Shown here one piece after another: positions 46,101 through 58,589 of a stretch of 64,000 nt of DNA. The notes under the pieces are model-generated. The model was given only the letters and a program-made list of their open reading frames with translations. It was not told the DNA's origin and ran no database searches. Position 1 is the stretch's first letter, and the number at the start of each line of letters is the position of its first letter. Location: the NCBI GenBank assembly GCA_030248195.1, contig JASAND010022863.1, forward strand, positions 38,930 to 102,929, written 5' to 3'. Made by a program: the position numbers and the translations under genes. This stretch comes from Trissonchulus latispiculum (taxonomy: Eukaryota > Nematoda > Enoplea > Enoplida > Ironidae).

Positions 46101-47335
46101 AAAGAAACAGCGAATAAGCAGGTCGGGCTAAAATTAACTCGTTGATTTTTTAATCCGAAGTGTGAATCAAGGAACAGGATTAGATTAAAATTTTAATCCT
46201 ATGTGCATTAAAGAAACAGGGTTAAATTTAATCCGTTTAACTCATTTAACTAGCTGGATTAAAGTTTAATACGTTTAATCCGAGGTGCTGTTTCTTTGAT
46301 GCGGATTAATTTTAATCTAATCCGTTTAATCTTTGAAGAAATAGGGCCAAAGAAAAGGTAGACTAATATGTCTAGCTAAACATCTGACAACCGTTAAACA
46401 CTGCAGTTTGTATTAATAATATTGTTTACTGTGTAATGATTGCATCGTTGTCATGTTAGTTTCTTTAGCTTTTCCTTCCTTAAACGATTTCCACCACTTA
46501 CCCTACCGGCTTTAGACGTCTGTGGTCTCTCCCAGATGTCCCACAGATTTCGTCTCCACTCTACACAAAGTCCACTTCCAAAGGAAAGTTCCGTTTCTCT
46601 CTGTTTCAACATTTCAATTTCTTTTCGCATTTCCTCCTGCACCGCCTCCTTTCTTTGATGATATCGATGCTGGCAACAGGGTTCCATGTAGAGTTCGTCG
46701 ATCCCCCAATACTGCAAGTCCTCATGAAAGGCTAAAACACAAATATCGTCCACCAAATGCAGTTTTCCGGTACGGAAAAAGTTTAATATTGACCCAAACG
46801 ATCTAGGATGGCGGTCAAAGAAATAAGTATTGGTTTCCAGACTGAAATCGTCACAAACTTCCGCAATCGCCTCAACGGTGAAGGCCTGCTTCAGTTTTCC
46901 AAGTCGACTTCTGGGCAGTCGTCCCAGAGTGCACCACATAACCTCATGCTTCTCACCACCCACATTAAGTATCACTCGTTTAGACTTCGATTTGATTTGT
47001 TTAACAGTGGCAGGAGTATAGTAGATGGAGCCATCAAACTGCGCCACAGCGCCTCCGTCGTCCGGCGACAACAGATCTGAACGATTTGGCGTATAGGGTA
47101 GATCGCTGGCAACGGTACTGGAGTCTAAACTGTCGTTGGAGCCAGAGTCAGTTGTAGGTAGATTGGACGGAACCTCCACATAGATGTCATCTGCAGCAGA
47201 ATAAGTGCGCCGTCTTGGTCTAAGTAGGGATAAAAAGGACCTTCTAGGACCCTGGGCTCCATGGATGCTCAGTGATGGCAAGTGAGACTTTGTGTTTGGC
47301 GTCGACGTTGTCCGGGTAACGTGATTGGAAGGCAT
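43128..47335 (-). CDS. Shab/Kv2-type voltage-gated potassium channel
   Basis: Four coding exons: 47335-46502, 45689-45139, 44356-43882 and 43397-43128. They total 2130 nt, 709 residues, with in-phase GT/AG junctions. The product is a plasma-membrane delayed-rectifier K+ channel subunit acting as a tetramer. An N-terminal tail of about 118 residues precedes the T1 domain (about 119-225: [38 protein letters not shown]). S1 starts at ILAWISVGF (about 279). S4 is [22 protein letters not shown] (about 383-404). The pore reads [18 protein letters not shown] (filter 468-472), S6 holds PIPIIVNNF, and [12 protein letters not shown] is the Kv2-type post-S6 block. The tail is basic, then acidic. The T1 and post-S6 blocks point to Kv2 rather than Kv1, Kv3 or Kv4. 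Exon 4 is supported by phase and splice sites but not by homology. Introns 1-3 carry foldbacks or GC repeats. Confidence 0.95.
43490..43612. repeat. GGCCGGC word cluster in Kv2 intron 3
   Basis: Repeated GGCCGGC/GCCGGCC palindromes followed by GGGCCCGGGC. It is related in style to the arms at 36109-36985. It probably represents one end of a similar element; no partner arm was found here. Confidence 0.6.
44562..44908. mobile_element. MITE-like foldback AAGGCCAGTTCACACTA in Kv2 intron 2
   Basis: 347 bp. The ends AAGGCCAGTTCACACTAGGC and its complement match over about 40 bases, continuing into AACTTTGGAGCAACTT. TA flanks both sides. The interior is built of GTTGC-NN-CAAC words that pair with each other. 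Its first 16-17 bases are the same as those of the otherwise different element at 63196-63974. Confidence 0.88.
45746..46348. mobile_element. Foldback with GATTAAACGG words in Kv2 intron 1
   Basis: The ends GGGCCTATTTCTTTAAAGAT and (inverted) GGCCCTATTTCTTCAAAGAT match. The interior is an array of GGATTAAA, TTTAATCC and CGGATTAAA words that are mutually complementary. No transposase. The target duplication is unclear. Confidence 0.85.
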
Positions 47336-47364
47336 AACACTAAGAAAGTATCATAGTAAATCGT

Positions 47365-47385
47365 GCTGAAAAATAATAAAGATCA
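47365..47385 (-). promoter_or_regulatory. Putative 3' splice site just upstream of the Kv2 ATG
   Basis: The minus strand reads TTTATTATTTTTCAG ending 30 bases before the ATG, a strong acceptor by sequence. A second AG (CTTTCTTAG) lies 4 bases before the ATG. A 5' UTR intron or spliced-leader addition are both possible. Confidence 0.45.
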
Positions 47386-47389
47386 AAGA

Positions 47390-48378
47390 TTCGATGTCAA
47401 TCGGACACACACACATTCGCAAATACACATCTAATTGCAGACGATGTCGTAGGTGTTTACTACTCTGCTAGGCCCGTTGAAGTGACCAGTACCAGTACCA
47501 GACTGACCAGTTTAGTCTACATCACAGCTAAATTTCTATAATATATATATTTCTTTTGCAGTGTAAACTGCAGCAGAACAGCAGGCACGCACACCTATCT
47601 TTTGGACAAAAATTAGGGGACTTTTTAGTTTTGTCCAGAGGATCTAATTTTCCTGGCCGTCCTGAATGTACTGCATGCTTATTAGTCATGAGTGAGACTA
47701 GTGGCATTGACATTTAGCTCATACTGAAAATACAATAACCAAAATTTACTTAAATAAACGCAGCTATGCTTTGAAAGAAGCGGAAAAGACGGTACATTAT
47801 TTGGTCGGGATCGACGGCTTGGAGCTAAAAACTTGATTCGTAGTTGATATTCGTTACTAAATGTTGACACATTATTTCTATGGTTCCTACGTCAGCTTAA
47901 TTTCGCTGCACTATAAGGCCCTACTTTATGCGTTGCAGCATAAATAAAACCAACGTGCAAACAGGACTCACTAACTATCATAAAGTAAACGCTTCCATAA
48001 GATGGCGTGGTATCTAGACCAAACAGCTGCTATTGCGCTTTGCAGATTACGCAATGGGCTTGAAGACAACTTAATTTTTTGCAGGCAATTGCAAAATACA
48101 TTAATCAATATGTAACATTTTAGGGATGTTAGTTGCAACTTCGAGTCAAAATAAGTTAATTAGTTACCACTTGTCTTCTACATGAACATTTAAATGGTAT
48201 TCTCAGCTATCCTAAAACGTGTAGTTTCATAAGGATATCTTAACCCTTAAAGTGTTTTCGTCTTGCAACGGCCGAGTCTGATAGCTCTACACTTTTTGTT
48301 GCTTTAGCTTGAAGCAAATATATAAGACAGGGCAGTCTAAAATGGGACCAATGGGAGAATTGTTTGGTGTCTATTTTC
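47390..48378. other. Upstream flank of Kv2
   Basis: AT-rich, with no conserved coding segment. A possible noncoding 5' exon or promoter of Kv2 could lie here but cannot be recognised. Confidence 0.4.
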
Positions 48379-49023
48379 GGGTCTTTCCCATTATCCCCCC
48401 CGATAGCTCTGATGAAGTACCGAAGAAGCACAATTTGACTGATTGAGTTGAAATTTGGTGGAGGTAGGTTTTCGGACCTGCTGATTTCAAAAATGCAAAA
48501 ATTTTAAAATTTTTAAAAAATTTTAAAAATTTAAAAATTTTAGTTTGGTAAGGGGGGACCAAGGGGAACCGAAAAATTTTTTGAAAAAATTTTGCTGAAA
48601 ACTTTCGTACAGGGGTTTTCTGGGGTGCCGGTCACGAATCTGAAATCAGTTTTTCGATTCCGCTTTTCGTTAGCTTAACATTAGCTAAAGTTTTAAGCTT
48701 ACGATGTAAGCTTATCCTGATCTAACCAAAAGCTGAATCGAAAAACCTATTTCAGATTCGTGATCAGCATCCCAGAAAACCCCTGTACGAAAGTTTTCAG
48801 CAAAATGCTTTTCAAAAAATTTTTCGGTTCCCCTTGGTCCCTGACTCCCTCCTTACCAAACTAAAATTTTTAAATTTTTAAAAATTTTTTAAAATTTTAA
48901 AATTTTTGCATTTTTGAAATCAGCAGGTCCGAAAACCTACCTCCACCAAATTTCAACTCAATCAGTCAAATTGTGCTTCTTCGGTACTTCATCAGAGCTA
49001 TGGGGGGATAATGGGAAAGACCC
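48379..49023. mobile_element. Foldback family GGGTCTT, copy 1 (300-bp arms)
   Basis: Near-perfect palindrome centred near 48700. The arms contain GGGTCTTTCCC, TAGCTCTGATGAAGTACCGA, TTTGGTGGAGGTAGG, ATTTTAAAA runs and CCCCTGTACGAAAGTTTTC. The centre is AAGCTTACGATGTAAGCTTA. The flanks CTATTTTC and CTATTTTG agree at 7 of 8 bases, which suggests an 8-bp duplication. A diverged relative lies at 61686-62163. Confidence 0.92.
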
Positions 49024-50246
49024 CTATTTTGAGCGCATTTCAGTGCAATCAGGCCACCCAAAAAGTTGGGAGTCCCCAAAGCTGGACAATGTCTAAATTC
49101 CAGCAACACAGTCATTGCTGAAAATGAGTGAATGTATTTGTTGCTGCAAGTTGTAATGTTGTAGCAATTGAGAGCTAAATGAATCTGCAGGATAACTAAG
49201 ATGGTTCAGTATCATCACCAATGGTTTTTTGAAGAGGAAGCTGAAGTGGCTTGAATTAAATACCTTAATTTGTTATCAAATTTATGCAATTTTGGTACAG
49301 GTCTCATCAGTTTAGCCATTTTAAAAATATTCTTGAAAAGTTAGTCAAGACACTGAAAAATGAACAAATGCTCATTGCTTTGCCAAGAGTCATATAACAT
49401 CATGTCTCATACACAGGGCAAGAAATCACCATTTGGCCCTACGAACTAGAATGAAAGTGTACATGGACTAATTGGGTGACTGAGGATTTTTCTGGGAAGA
49501 GGAGAACAAATGGTGCATTTTGAGTGTATATTATTTTCCTCCTGAGTGTACATTATTATTCCTGCTGCGCCTCAGCGCAGCAGGTAGTTTAAATTTGCTC
49601 AGAAGCGGTTCTTCTGTGGAGTCTACTCGCTAAAGATGCATTTTAGCATCAATGCGTGTGAATACTGCTTTAAGATAGAAGTTACATGATTTGTGTGTGA
49701 ACTTTTCTTTTGAAAGACTTCCATTTCTAATCTATGTAATTGCGCATGTGTTAGACATGGGTCCTTGCAAGTTGCAGCTTCAAAACCGGTAATTCTTGTC
49801 TAATTCTTCATTCTTTACTAATGATTGAATTTCTTCGTTAGCAAAGAGTGTGTGAAGCAAATGCAGCCAGCGACAGCCACAGGAATGTGGTAAAGAGACG
49901 GTTATTGCAGTAAGTTTCTTTTTCCAGATTCAGAAACTATTGAAAACTAATTCGAAAAGTATAAATTTGAACGATGTTTTGCACAAATTTTTGCAGTAAT
50001 CAAAAGACACTCAGCTATTAACATAGTAGGCTGCGCAGCAGGTTTACAATTTCAGAAAATGTGTAATGAAATTGGTTAAATAAAAAATCAGATTTTGAAG
50101 GATTGATCCAAAAAGAAGGATTTGCTCAATGGTCACTCGAAAACGCCAAGGAAGACCTCAGAAAACGGGCTAAGTTAAAAGATTCCATGATCGTGGTTAT
50201 ATGAATGAACGTCCAAGCTGTGTCAGTATTTGTGTGTAATTAAGAA
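49024..50246. other. Noncoding DNA
   Basis: No gene was recognised. It holds the perfect 10-bp hairpin CCTGCTGCGC-CTCA-GCGCAGCAGG at 49561-49584 and a related GCTGCGCAGCAGG near 50031. Confidence 0.4.
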
Positions 50247-51099
50247 CAGGGTTGCCAATCTCTGAAATCTAACTAATTCCCAGGGAAAACGAAAGGGAAG
50301 ATTAGTTAACACCTACAGTATAAGGTCAGAGTATCATTAATACAAGAAGAATAACATCATAAGTTAATAAACACGTTAGTCAGTTAAGTGGTCTGCAGGG
50401 AAATTCCTTAGTATCATCTCCTTGTGAAAAGCGGGCGCCTTTTTACTTGGATTTTGTTATCCCTGAATAGATAATAATCACAAGCGCTCGCACCCTAATG
50501 AAGAGCTGGTGCCTCTTCGCTAGGATCCAATCTTAGGCCTCTTACATGTACCGACCACCCAAAAAACTCGAAGAAAAGGCCCTAACATTATCCACAAAAA
50601 CGTGTAATTCCTCTTTGTTTGCAAACAATTATCTCAATGTTACTGTCAAATTTAATCATGTGAAGATGGTTCGTTGGTATACGGTAGTTACTATGTAGGA
50701 TTAGCCCTAAATAGCAAGTAACCTGCAGTTACAAATGCATAGGTAACTGTGTTTAGACGTAGATAGTCATGTCCAACATTATTTGACACTAATTTTCATT
50801 TTTAACAATCAGTTGAGGTTAAATTAGTTTTAGTATGAGTTAAACATGTTAATTAGGGTTAATTAGTATTAATTAGGTAATAGTTACGTAATGATCGAAA
50901 TTTTATGTGGAAACACAACATAGGCTTAATCGAAAGGCAATTCGACGCTGATTCCAAAAATGTAAATTTTATTTCTCAACTCCCAATATTAAGAAAGTTA
51001 TGGTCAAAAATGTTTTAGTAAAGTGTTTGTCATTTCGTAATTTTAGTATTTCAAAAGTTAGGTGTAACTTAACTAAGACTTACGTAACCTTTATGTCAA

Positions 51100-53800
51100 G
51101 TCCAGTCACGCCGTCTGGAAGGCTGTCCTCACATGAACTTTGGACTGGCCTTTAGTCCAGCAGGAGAATTGCCTCTCGAAAGGAGAGTTAGTACACACCT
51201 TTTCTACATCCTATTGGTTCGAAGGGGGCCTAGTGGCCTCAAAAATAAATTAAATTGAAAGAAAAGAAACCAAATCTAGGTAGTTAAGTACGTAGAACTC
51301 AACAATATAATTTTTAGTTAGCTAGAATTTACGTAAAAATATCTATGTGCATATTTTTTCATCTTTTTTCCATTTTATTCTCTTCTCGGCCTTCGTCTTC
51401 CTGCTCTCGACTTGTTGGGAACAAGGAGTTTCCAGTAGCAGGGAACAATTGTTGCCGAAGACAAATGACCGGCACGCTTTGTTCTCGGCCAAGAGTCCAA
51501 GCGAGACTCACGAGTGAGGGGCCGAAAACAAAGGAATATTAAAACAATTTTAACATTAATAAACCAATTTTCCGATTCCATTTAAATTATTGACATTTCT
51601 CTTGTGTTACATAGGCCCAAGTTGGCCAAAACTCCACAATTTTCCGTTAATTTTTGAGTAAGTTAAGACCACAATTCCATCACCTATCCCTTTGGTTGCG
51701 TTTACGTGTAAACCCAAAACTTTTATAAAATTCACCCAAGTTTCGACCCCGAAATCCATCAAAAAGGGACCAGTTGGGGGCTATATTTCCCCAACCTCAT
51801 TAATCTGACCCCTCACCTGGTCTCCGGGCCGAAACGAGCCCGGACCTTACATGCAAAAGATAGGAAACTTCTAGAAACTTCTAGAAGTTTCCCCCAAAAT
51901 TTAAAGAAAGCCGCTTTTATTACCGGCTGTCAACGAGCTGTCCCTTGGCCGCCGATTTTCAAATTCTAGTCAGTGTTCGTTTAGGTACGGCCGAAAGCGG
52001 CCGCTAAAATGTCCCTCTCTCCCCCGAGTACTGCTTCTCGTGTCACTGGTGTGACATGGGAATATAGCAGTACACACCCCAACCACAGAAAAATCTAGGG
52101 ATCTCTCTGGCCCTTGGGCCAGAGAGGAAAGCTGAGATTAAACCCGAACACTAACAACTTGAGCGGCCATATGGACCTCCTATGTCCGGCCTTATTCTAC
52201 TGCATAGGACAAAAATCTAGGGTTGTATTGTGGCCCCTTTGGCCAATTTTTATGTATGTTTGTGTTTTTGGCCGATTGGCCCTTTATATTTTCTAAGGCC
52301 AGGAGGCCAGTGTTTTCACAGTTTTGGGCCCAGAGCCCCAGTCTTCAGTATTCGCAATATTATAGCCAATTTTATGTTTTCCAGCATGGTGGGCCTTCGG
52401 GCTACGTTTCTGTTCCGTAGCATGTCGGGCTTTCGAGCCGATTTAATTCCCATTACACCTTTATTTCGCTATTATTTTATGATTTCTAAACAAAGGATAA
52501 AAACATGCCTCTTTCGCGTTTCTGTTGTACATTTCATCTTTCTAGTCAAACCAGAAACTACTCCTTTCACAACAAAATTCCCCTTTTTTTCTTTCCACCT
52601 TTTAGTTGTCACTTTTGGGGTTTCTTTTGTAGATTTAACGGGACTTTGAGTGGGACCCAACCCTCTAAGTCTGAGCTAGAGAGCCCCTTAATTACGGCTC
52701 TGAAATGTATATGTTAGTTAGCAGAAACGTTCTCCCCACAGCCGGCAACTAGGAGTTGCCGGCCAGGATTTTTACGGAAGGCACTGCGGTAGTGTAAAAC
52801 AACAGTTCTGTATTGTGTCTTAATTTCAGCGTTAGGTCGGTTTCAAAATTGATAGGTATTAAAACCGTATAGGTCGTTTTAAAACTGATCTTAAAACATT
52901 GAGTTTACATCAATTTCAGTTAATTAATTATTAAGCAGTTTTGGGAGGAATGGCCGGCTTCCTCAGCTTTCTGTAGTTTTCAGTTAATGATGTATTTAGT
53001 CTAATTTAATTCTGTTGCTAGTAATAATTGCCGAGCAATTATTACTCACTGGCTTTCTCCAAAGTTTCATCAAAGTTTCAAACTTCAACTCTTACAAAAT
53101 TCCTTTTATAAAGCAATTCTGCAGAATTGCAACAGCCCAAACCCGAGCGCAGCAAAGTTTAAAGTTTATAGCCAAATATGCACATAGAACTAAGGTTTAA
53201 TTAATTAATTTGTATTGTTGATAGCTAGATATGTGTTGAAACAAATGTGTTGCTAGGGTGTGAATGCATTCCTAAATTTACGTAAGGCGGTTATTCGGGT
53301 AAACCCCTCATGGAGCGTGAGGTTCCGAATTTAACCAAGTTTCAGAAATGCATGATTTGAATGAATCTTGAATGTTTGTTCCATATGCTGTTTCGAGTGT
53401 TGGACGAATGAATGTTTCGATTAACTGAGCGGCAACTCACGGAAACTCCCCTTGTACGATAGGGGTTGTGAGGATTGCCACATCAGTATAAACGTTACTA
53501 AGAAACTGCCCAATTAATGATCTTCAGCTTCAAAGATGCTGACGGTACGGATTGTCCCAAAACTCAACGGTACGTCGATTCCCATCGGATGCATGGGATT
53601 TGTACGTCCGGACCCATAATAGAATTCCCGTTTTAGGTAGGAAATAGTGTGACTGTGAATAAGTGTCTGTATGTCAGTTTGCCGAGTAATGATCGAGAGA
53701 GGGCGTGCCAGTGTGAGCGAGTATTCACTGTCGTGTCGTGTTCTGTGTAAATCAAGTAGTTAGCTTAATTCAGAGTCACGGGGACTCCCAGAATAGGCTC
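51100..53800. repeat. GC-richer noncoding element, family copy 2
   Basis: Diverged relative of 28800-31260, with shared blocks in the same order (CCCCACAGCCGGCAAC near 52737, TTAATTATTAAG near 52924, GTAATAATTGCCG near 53021, AAACCCCTC near 53301). Several 50-140-residue frames are open by composition but match nothing. Confidence 0.5.
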
Positions 53801-54359
53801 TAACTACTCAGTAGTCCTCGATTCGTCCGCGTAGGTAGTCCTGTGATCAAGGAGCGGACGAATCGCAAAGAAGGACTGCGCGCTGATTTGCTTTGTAACT
53901 AGCTATACATAAGCAGCATACTAAATACCTGAAAATATACAAATAACAGTTGGATAGAACAATACTGTCAATCAGCAGATAAACTTTCGAAAGCTCCGTG
54001 AACCATCTTCTAATGAATTTCAGAAAAGTGGTAATTTTAAGAAAACAAACGTCTTGTGTTTAATGGCAATTTTGTACAGGAAACGGGCGCTTTCCTGCTC
54101 ATCAAATGTCTAAAGCTCCCATTTCACGTTTAATTAATATAAACCAAATATCTACGGAAGAACCATGCTGTACTAGCGATTTTCTGCACTGTGTAGCAGA
54201 AAATCGCCTAGAAATCGATATTTGGTTAAAATCCGTTTGTGTTAAAGCAAAAACGTACAACTAAGTCCGTCTTAATCGAAAATTGGCCAAAAATTACGCT
54301 GTTTTTGGTTGTTCTGGCCAAATATCACTCAAAACTTGCGAAGTTTCAACTTTATCTCA

Positions 54360-54415
54360 GGAAGCCATCCAAAGTGAGTAATAGTTGCTGGGTTTGATTC
54401 CCGCACTTGTGTCCT
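54360..54415 (+). repeat. B-box-like site, possible tRNA-SINE remnant
   Basis: GGGTTTGATTCCCGC near 54391 fits a Pol III B box with a flanking T stem. No A box at tRNA distance could be supported. Confidence 0.3.
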
Positions 54416-55597
54416 GTTCTAATGGGTTTTAACCCATTTGATTCAGGTTCGCCGAGGCCAAGTCCTGCCGAATTCCTGTTTTCGTGAAGTCTGATACAGT
54501 GGAGCTTAATTTGAGATTGTTCGAAGTCTGTAGAGCCGATGATCTCTAGTAACCCGTGCTAATCTGAAGGATAGATAATTTGGACCCCTGATTGTTTGAT
54601 TGACTGATTGATTTGATCCTCGCAGACGCAGTTCAGTACTTGGAAGGTACATTGAAATTGGAACTTTGTGATAGAACAGTTAAGGCAGAGACACAGTTGA
54701 CCCGAACCTGATCATTTGGCCGGTTTAACCTACAGTTGCGAACTCGTTCAGAAAAGCTAATCAGAACCCTATTTGAATCGTTTCTACCTTTGATCTTTCA
54801 CAGAAATTCCATTAAAATGTCTCAAACCGTTGTCACTGTCTCTATTTCCTTGGAGGCCTCTGCCTCCATCCTGTCTCTGGCTTAAGGCCTGCCTAAGAGA
54901 AGATATAGCTGATCTAAAGAAGAGAACCTATTAAACTATTATTTTAATTTTTATTAACTATACTTCGGGCATCTCCTGGTATCTCCCCGCCTAGACCGAC
55001 CCCTGTGTTTGTACTCTCCACCGTCCAATAGCCGCCTTAGATCTGTGGGATTCCTTGAGAGTCTTTAATACCAGATCTAAGCCCGCTCACCCCTTCCCGG
55101 AACAGAAGTGTTATATCGTTAACCTTAATTAATTATCAGTTAACTGTTTATTAGTTTGATTTTGTGAGTAGACGGATAAGGAAGCTAATTTTACATACAC
55201 AACTCATGCGTACACACTGTACCTGACAGTACCCTGTAACCAATACCTGAAGAAGAGGGACCCAAAGTTAGGCTAGAGTGAAGTTATAGTCCCTGTTAGT
55301 TATAGTAAGAGAAGAAGGAAGAAAGAAAGAACCAGTAGTCGAAATACTAGTAATTAATCTTCCCCTACCATCGGTCAATTTAAAGTATTAATCTATCAAA
55401 AGAGTTGGCAACCCTGGTATTTTGTGCTCTAGTTATATATTGTTAATAATTGTAGTGAATATTCAGTGCTCAGTGACCCCCTGTTTGTTAATTTCACTGT
55501 CATTACTGTTGCTAATCTTAAGGCCTATCTAACCCTGCTGTCGGTTAATAAATCACTGTGTACTCATCCAGACTTAGTTTGGAACGGCCTTGCTGAG

Positions 55598-55735
55598 TCA
55601 GATCCTGCCGAGATCTTATTGCTGAACTAGATCCTGTCGAGATCTTGCTGCTGATCAGATCCTGTTGTGATCTTGCTGCTGAAGACGATCCTGTTGCGAT
55701 CACACTGTTGGATTGAATCCTGCTGCGATCAACCT
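55598..55735. repeat. Short tandem repeat (GATCCTGYYGNGATC units)
   Basis: Five degenerate units of about 28-33 bp, each with GATCCTG-TG-CGATC or GATCCTGTCGAGATC and a GCTGCTGA spacer. Each unit contains an inverted GATC pair. Confidence 0.82.
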
Positions 55736-55739
55736 AACG

Positions 55740-58585
55740 ACCCCTACCTAAACGAACTCACGACTACACCCCTATCAGGTTGGCTGTAGAGATCCCCGAT
55801 TTTGGCAAACCACCTTTCGGGAATCTGGTACCTAAGTTTGTTTATTTGGGCAAACGCGCTGACCTTCCGTGTAACTGAACCAACCAGCTTCATACGACCC
55901 CATTTCTTGAAAGCGAAACAGATTAAGCCAATTTCTCATTTAATCCAACTCAGTTCATTACAAATGTTAGTCCGGCGAAAGCTCAATTATTTGCATAAAG
56001 TATTGCTTGTTTTGAGTGTATGTTGTGAACGGCTACAATCTACTTACACAAATAGACATTTAGAGCTACGTTTGTTTGAGTAAAATTTGGAAGTTAAAAT
56101 TTGGAACGAATCACCCAGTAATCGAACCTAGAATAGAAAACATGTTCAAGCGGCATCTTCTTCATATTATGAAACTCATCACAAATGCAAATCAGAATGC
56201 TTTTCCTGCATGCCATGCCACCCTACCAAATTTATTGTAGGCGTAAAAAGAAATAATGTTGTTGCAGATGCTGACTGAATAGAATGCTTTCTATGCTGTC
56301 TTTGAATCAACAGTATTACCATTTGATAAGCGATGGTATCATTTGAACCGAACTTAGTGCAGCAAATGTTCAAGAGTGTATAGGTAACGAGGAACTTTAC
56401 AAGAGAAGAGTTATAAATATGAAACAAACAACTTTGCTTCCGATAAAGGGTAATACATCATCAAAAATGAAGGCGTAATTTTCAAAGATTGTTAAAAACA
56501 ATGACATAATATTTAGTCGTGAAATGTTTTTACAAGTGCTTCAGTGGAAATTCGGTCTATGAAATATTACCTGTTGAATTCTTTATGACAAGAAGCTTAT
56601 TCAACAGAGCACAGCATATCAGAAAAGAAAAGTTAGTCAGTGCTCCTTGGCTCAAACGCCAATAAGTTTCCCTACTGAGGCTTCTGAAGAGTAGAACCTC
56701 GGAAGGTAAAGTTCTTTCAAGTAGCTATAGCATAAAATCTCTAAGAACTCTAGTTTGGAAATCAAGACAGATAGGCAACATTAAGTTCTTCATCTCACTA
56801 ATTCCATGCCAGAACTAAGGAGCCAAAATTTTAAGACTTTGATATAAACATACTTTCTCGGTCTTAGATGGTGTACAACTTTCTATCTTACTTATATATT
56901 CCTTGATGGATTATATAATTTCCGGTTTAGATCCTGTACATAAACATTGGAATCGTGGGCATAAATTCATTGCAACCTAGAGTTAATAATAGGATGAGTA
57001 AGACACTCAGCGCGTCCTAATGTATGAAACTTGCAATATACTGCTATAAGGCTTCTCAGCGTGTCAACGTACAAAGCTAACGCTGACAGTTTTCAAAAAT
57101 GGAAGTTTTCGGCAAATTATATCTTATAACGTGAGCTAGGAAAATCGTTATGTTTCATCATCATCATCACCATTACCAGGAGCATACATGAGCTGGGGGG
57201 TTGGGCGAGGACACCCCCCCCAAACCTGGAGCTCATCCCCCAGAGGGATCCCTCACCCCCCAGAATCTGGATTTTTCCGGTTTTTTTGGCAAAAAAACGG
57301 TAAAATCCGGTTTTCCGGGGCCGACGGATCACTTCCTCCAGAACTTCCCTTCCTGCACATGTCTGATCAAGAGTCCATTATTTTCTTTTATATGTTACGA
57401 GCAGATGAGTAAATCGGACACTTCTGAAGTATCCAGACAGATAGATAAATTTTACAATTATCGCAGTCTATCCGGGCAGATGAGTAAATTATATCTATCT
57501 GTCCAGACGTGCGTAAAGTTTTAAACTATAACGCCCCTATGATGCGTTAGAGCGCTTTTTTTCAATTTTTGGGTTTTGTATTCATGGATTATTAATTGAT
57601 AGGTATGAAATAAATTTCTTACATTAGTATTTGTCCTCTTTGAACTTTGTCTTTTAACTTAAAGGAGTTAGTGTAATATTCCTCACGTTAGTGTAAGGAC
57701 TAAGTAATCCATGGCGTGTAGTAGAAGGTTTTAAAGGACTGTATAGGACCAAAACCGACAGTACTGACAATATGACGTCACAATGTGACGTAGTGCTTTC
57801 GTCTCTGTAATCCTATCAGTTCGCCTGATCTTAGAATAAATACGCAGAAAAATATGTAGGTGTGTAATCGTAGGTTTTGGCTATTGTTTATACTTAGTCT
57901 CCACTTATGCCGTTGCTTTTCTGGTCGATCAAAGTTAAAGACTTAGCTCGTAGTTTTGAACAGAGTAACAGTCTATGTTTTTATTCCGGCTAGAGCCGGA
58001 ATACCTAATATGGAATCCTAGTATCTTTTGTGTGTATTTCTGTGTTAGCCCTAGAAAAGCGCCTATCTTCAGCACATGCCTAGCTATGTACCATTTTTTG
58101 CTTGCTGATTATGCAAATTAGGTAGTTGCAGTGTAAAGCAGTCTTCGTATTTTAATCAGTACGTCATTTTTATCTAACCTAGAGACGAGACATATATATT
58201 TGTAATCGTGTCTCTGAACTGTTTCGGACAATTGCTCAGATTGAAGCCTAGCTTCAACACATGCTTCATTTACTAACTGCTTTTGAAAGCAGGGAGCATT
58301 CTAAAAGGAATCACTCAAATTGCTTATATTTTATCGATTTCATTTTCTCAATCTTGTACATATATACGCCTTTGATTAAAAAATTTAATTATGTTACTTT
58401 CTAATTCAACTACGTATTTCTCAGTGTTATCTCAGAATTAAAGCACAACTGAACTTGTGTAGCTGCAACTCTTTTTTAAAACAGATTTAGTAGGCTACTG
58501 GTGGTGAATTTAACTGCATGCTCTTTACAGTTGCATGAGAAATGTTTTGAGCATATATATTCTGGGTGGTGTCTAAAAGCAGGAC
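55740..58585. other. Noncoding DNA
   Basis: No recognised gene. Near 57190-57330 lies a G/C-run block (CACCCCCC, CCCCCAGA, TTTTTCCGGTTTTTTTGGC) of the same style as 24.3-25.2 kb. Two matching GATAGATAAA and CTATCTGTCC words near 57440-57500 form a weak inverted pair. Confidence 0.4.
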
Positions 58586-58589
58586 AAGG

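Larger units (their letters stand above)
50247..55416. mobile_element. 5.2-kb element with CAGGGTTGCCAA termini
   Basis: The left end CAGGGTTGCCAATCT and the right end AGTTGGCAACCCTG are complementary over about 12 of 14 bases. CAGGG ends are hAT-like. The 8-bp flanks (ATTAAGAA, GTATTTTG) do not match, so this rests on the termini alone. The interior is GC-richer, noncoding and partly homologous to 28.8-31.3 kb. No transposase was seen. Confidence 0.5.
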
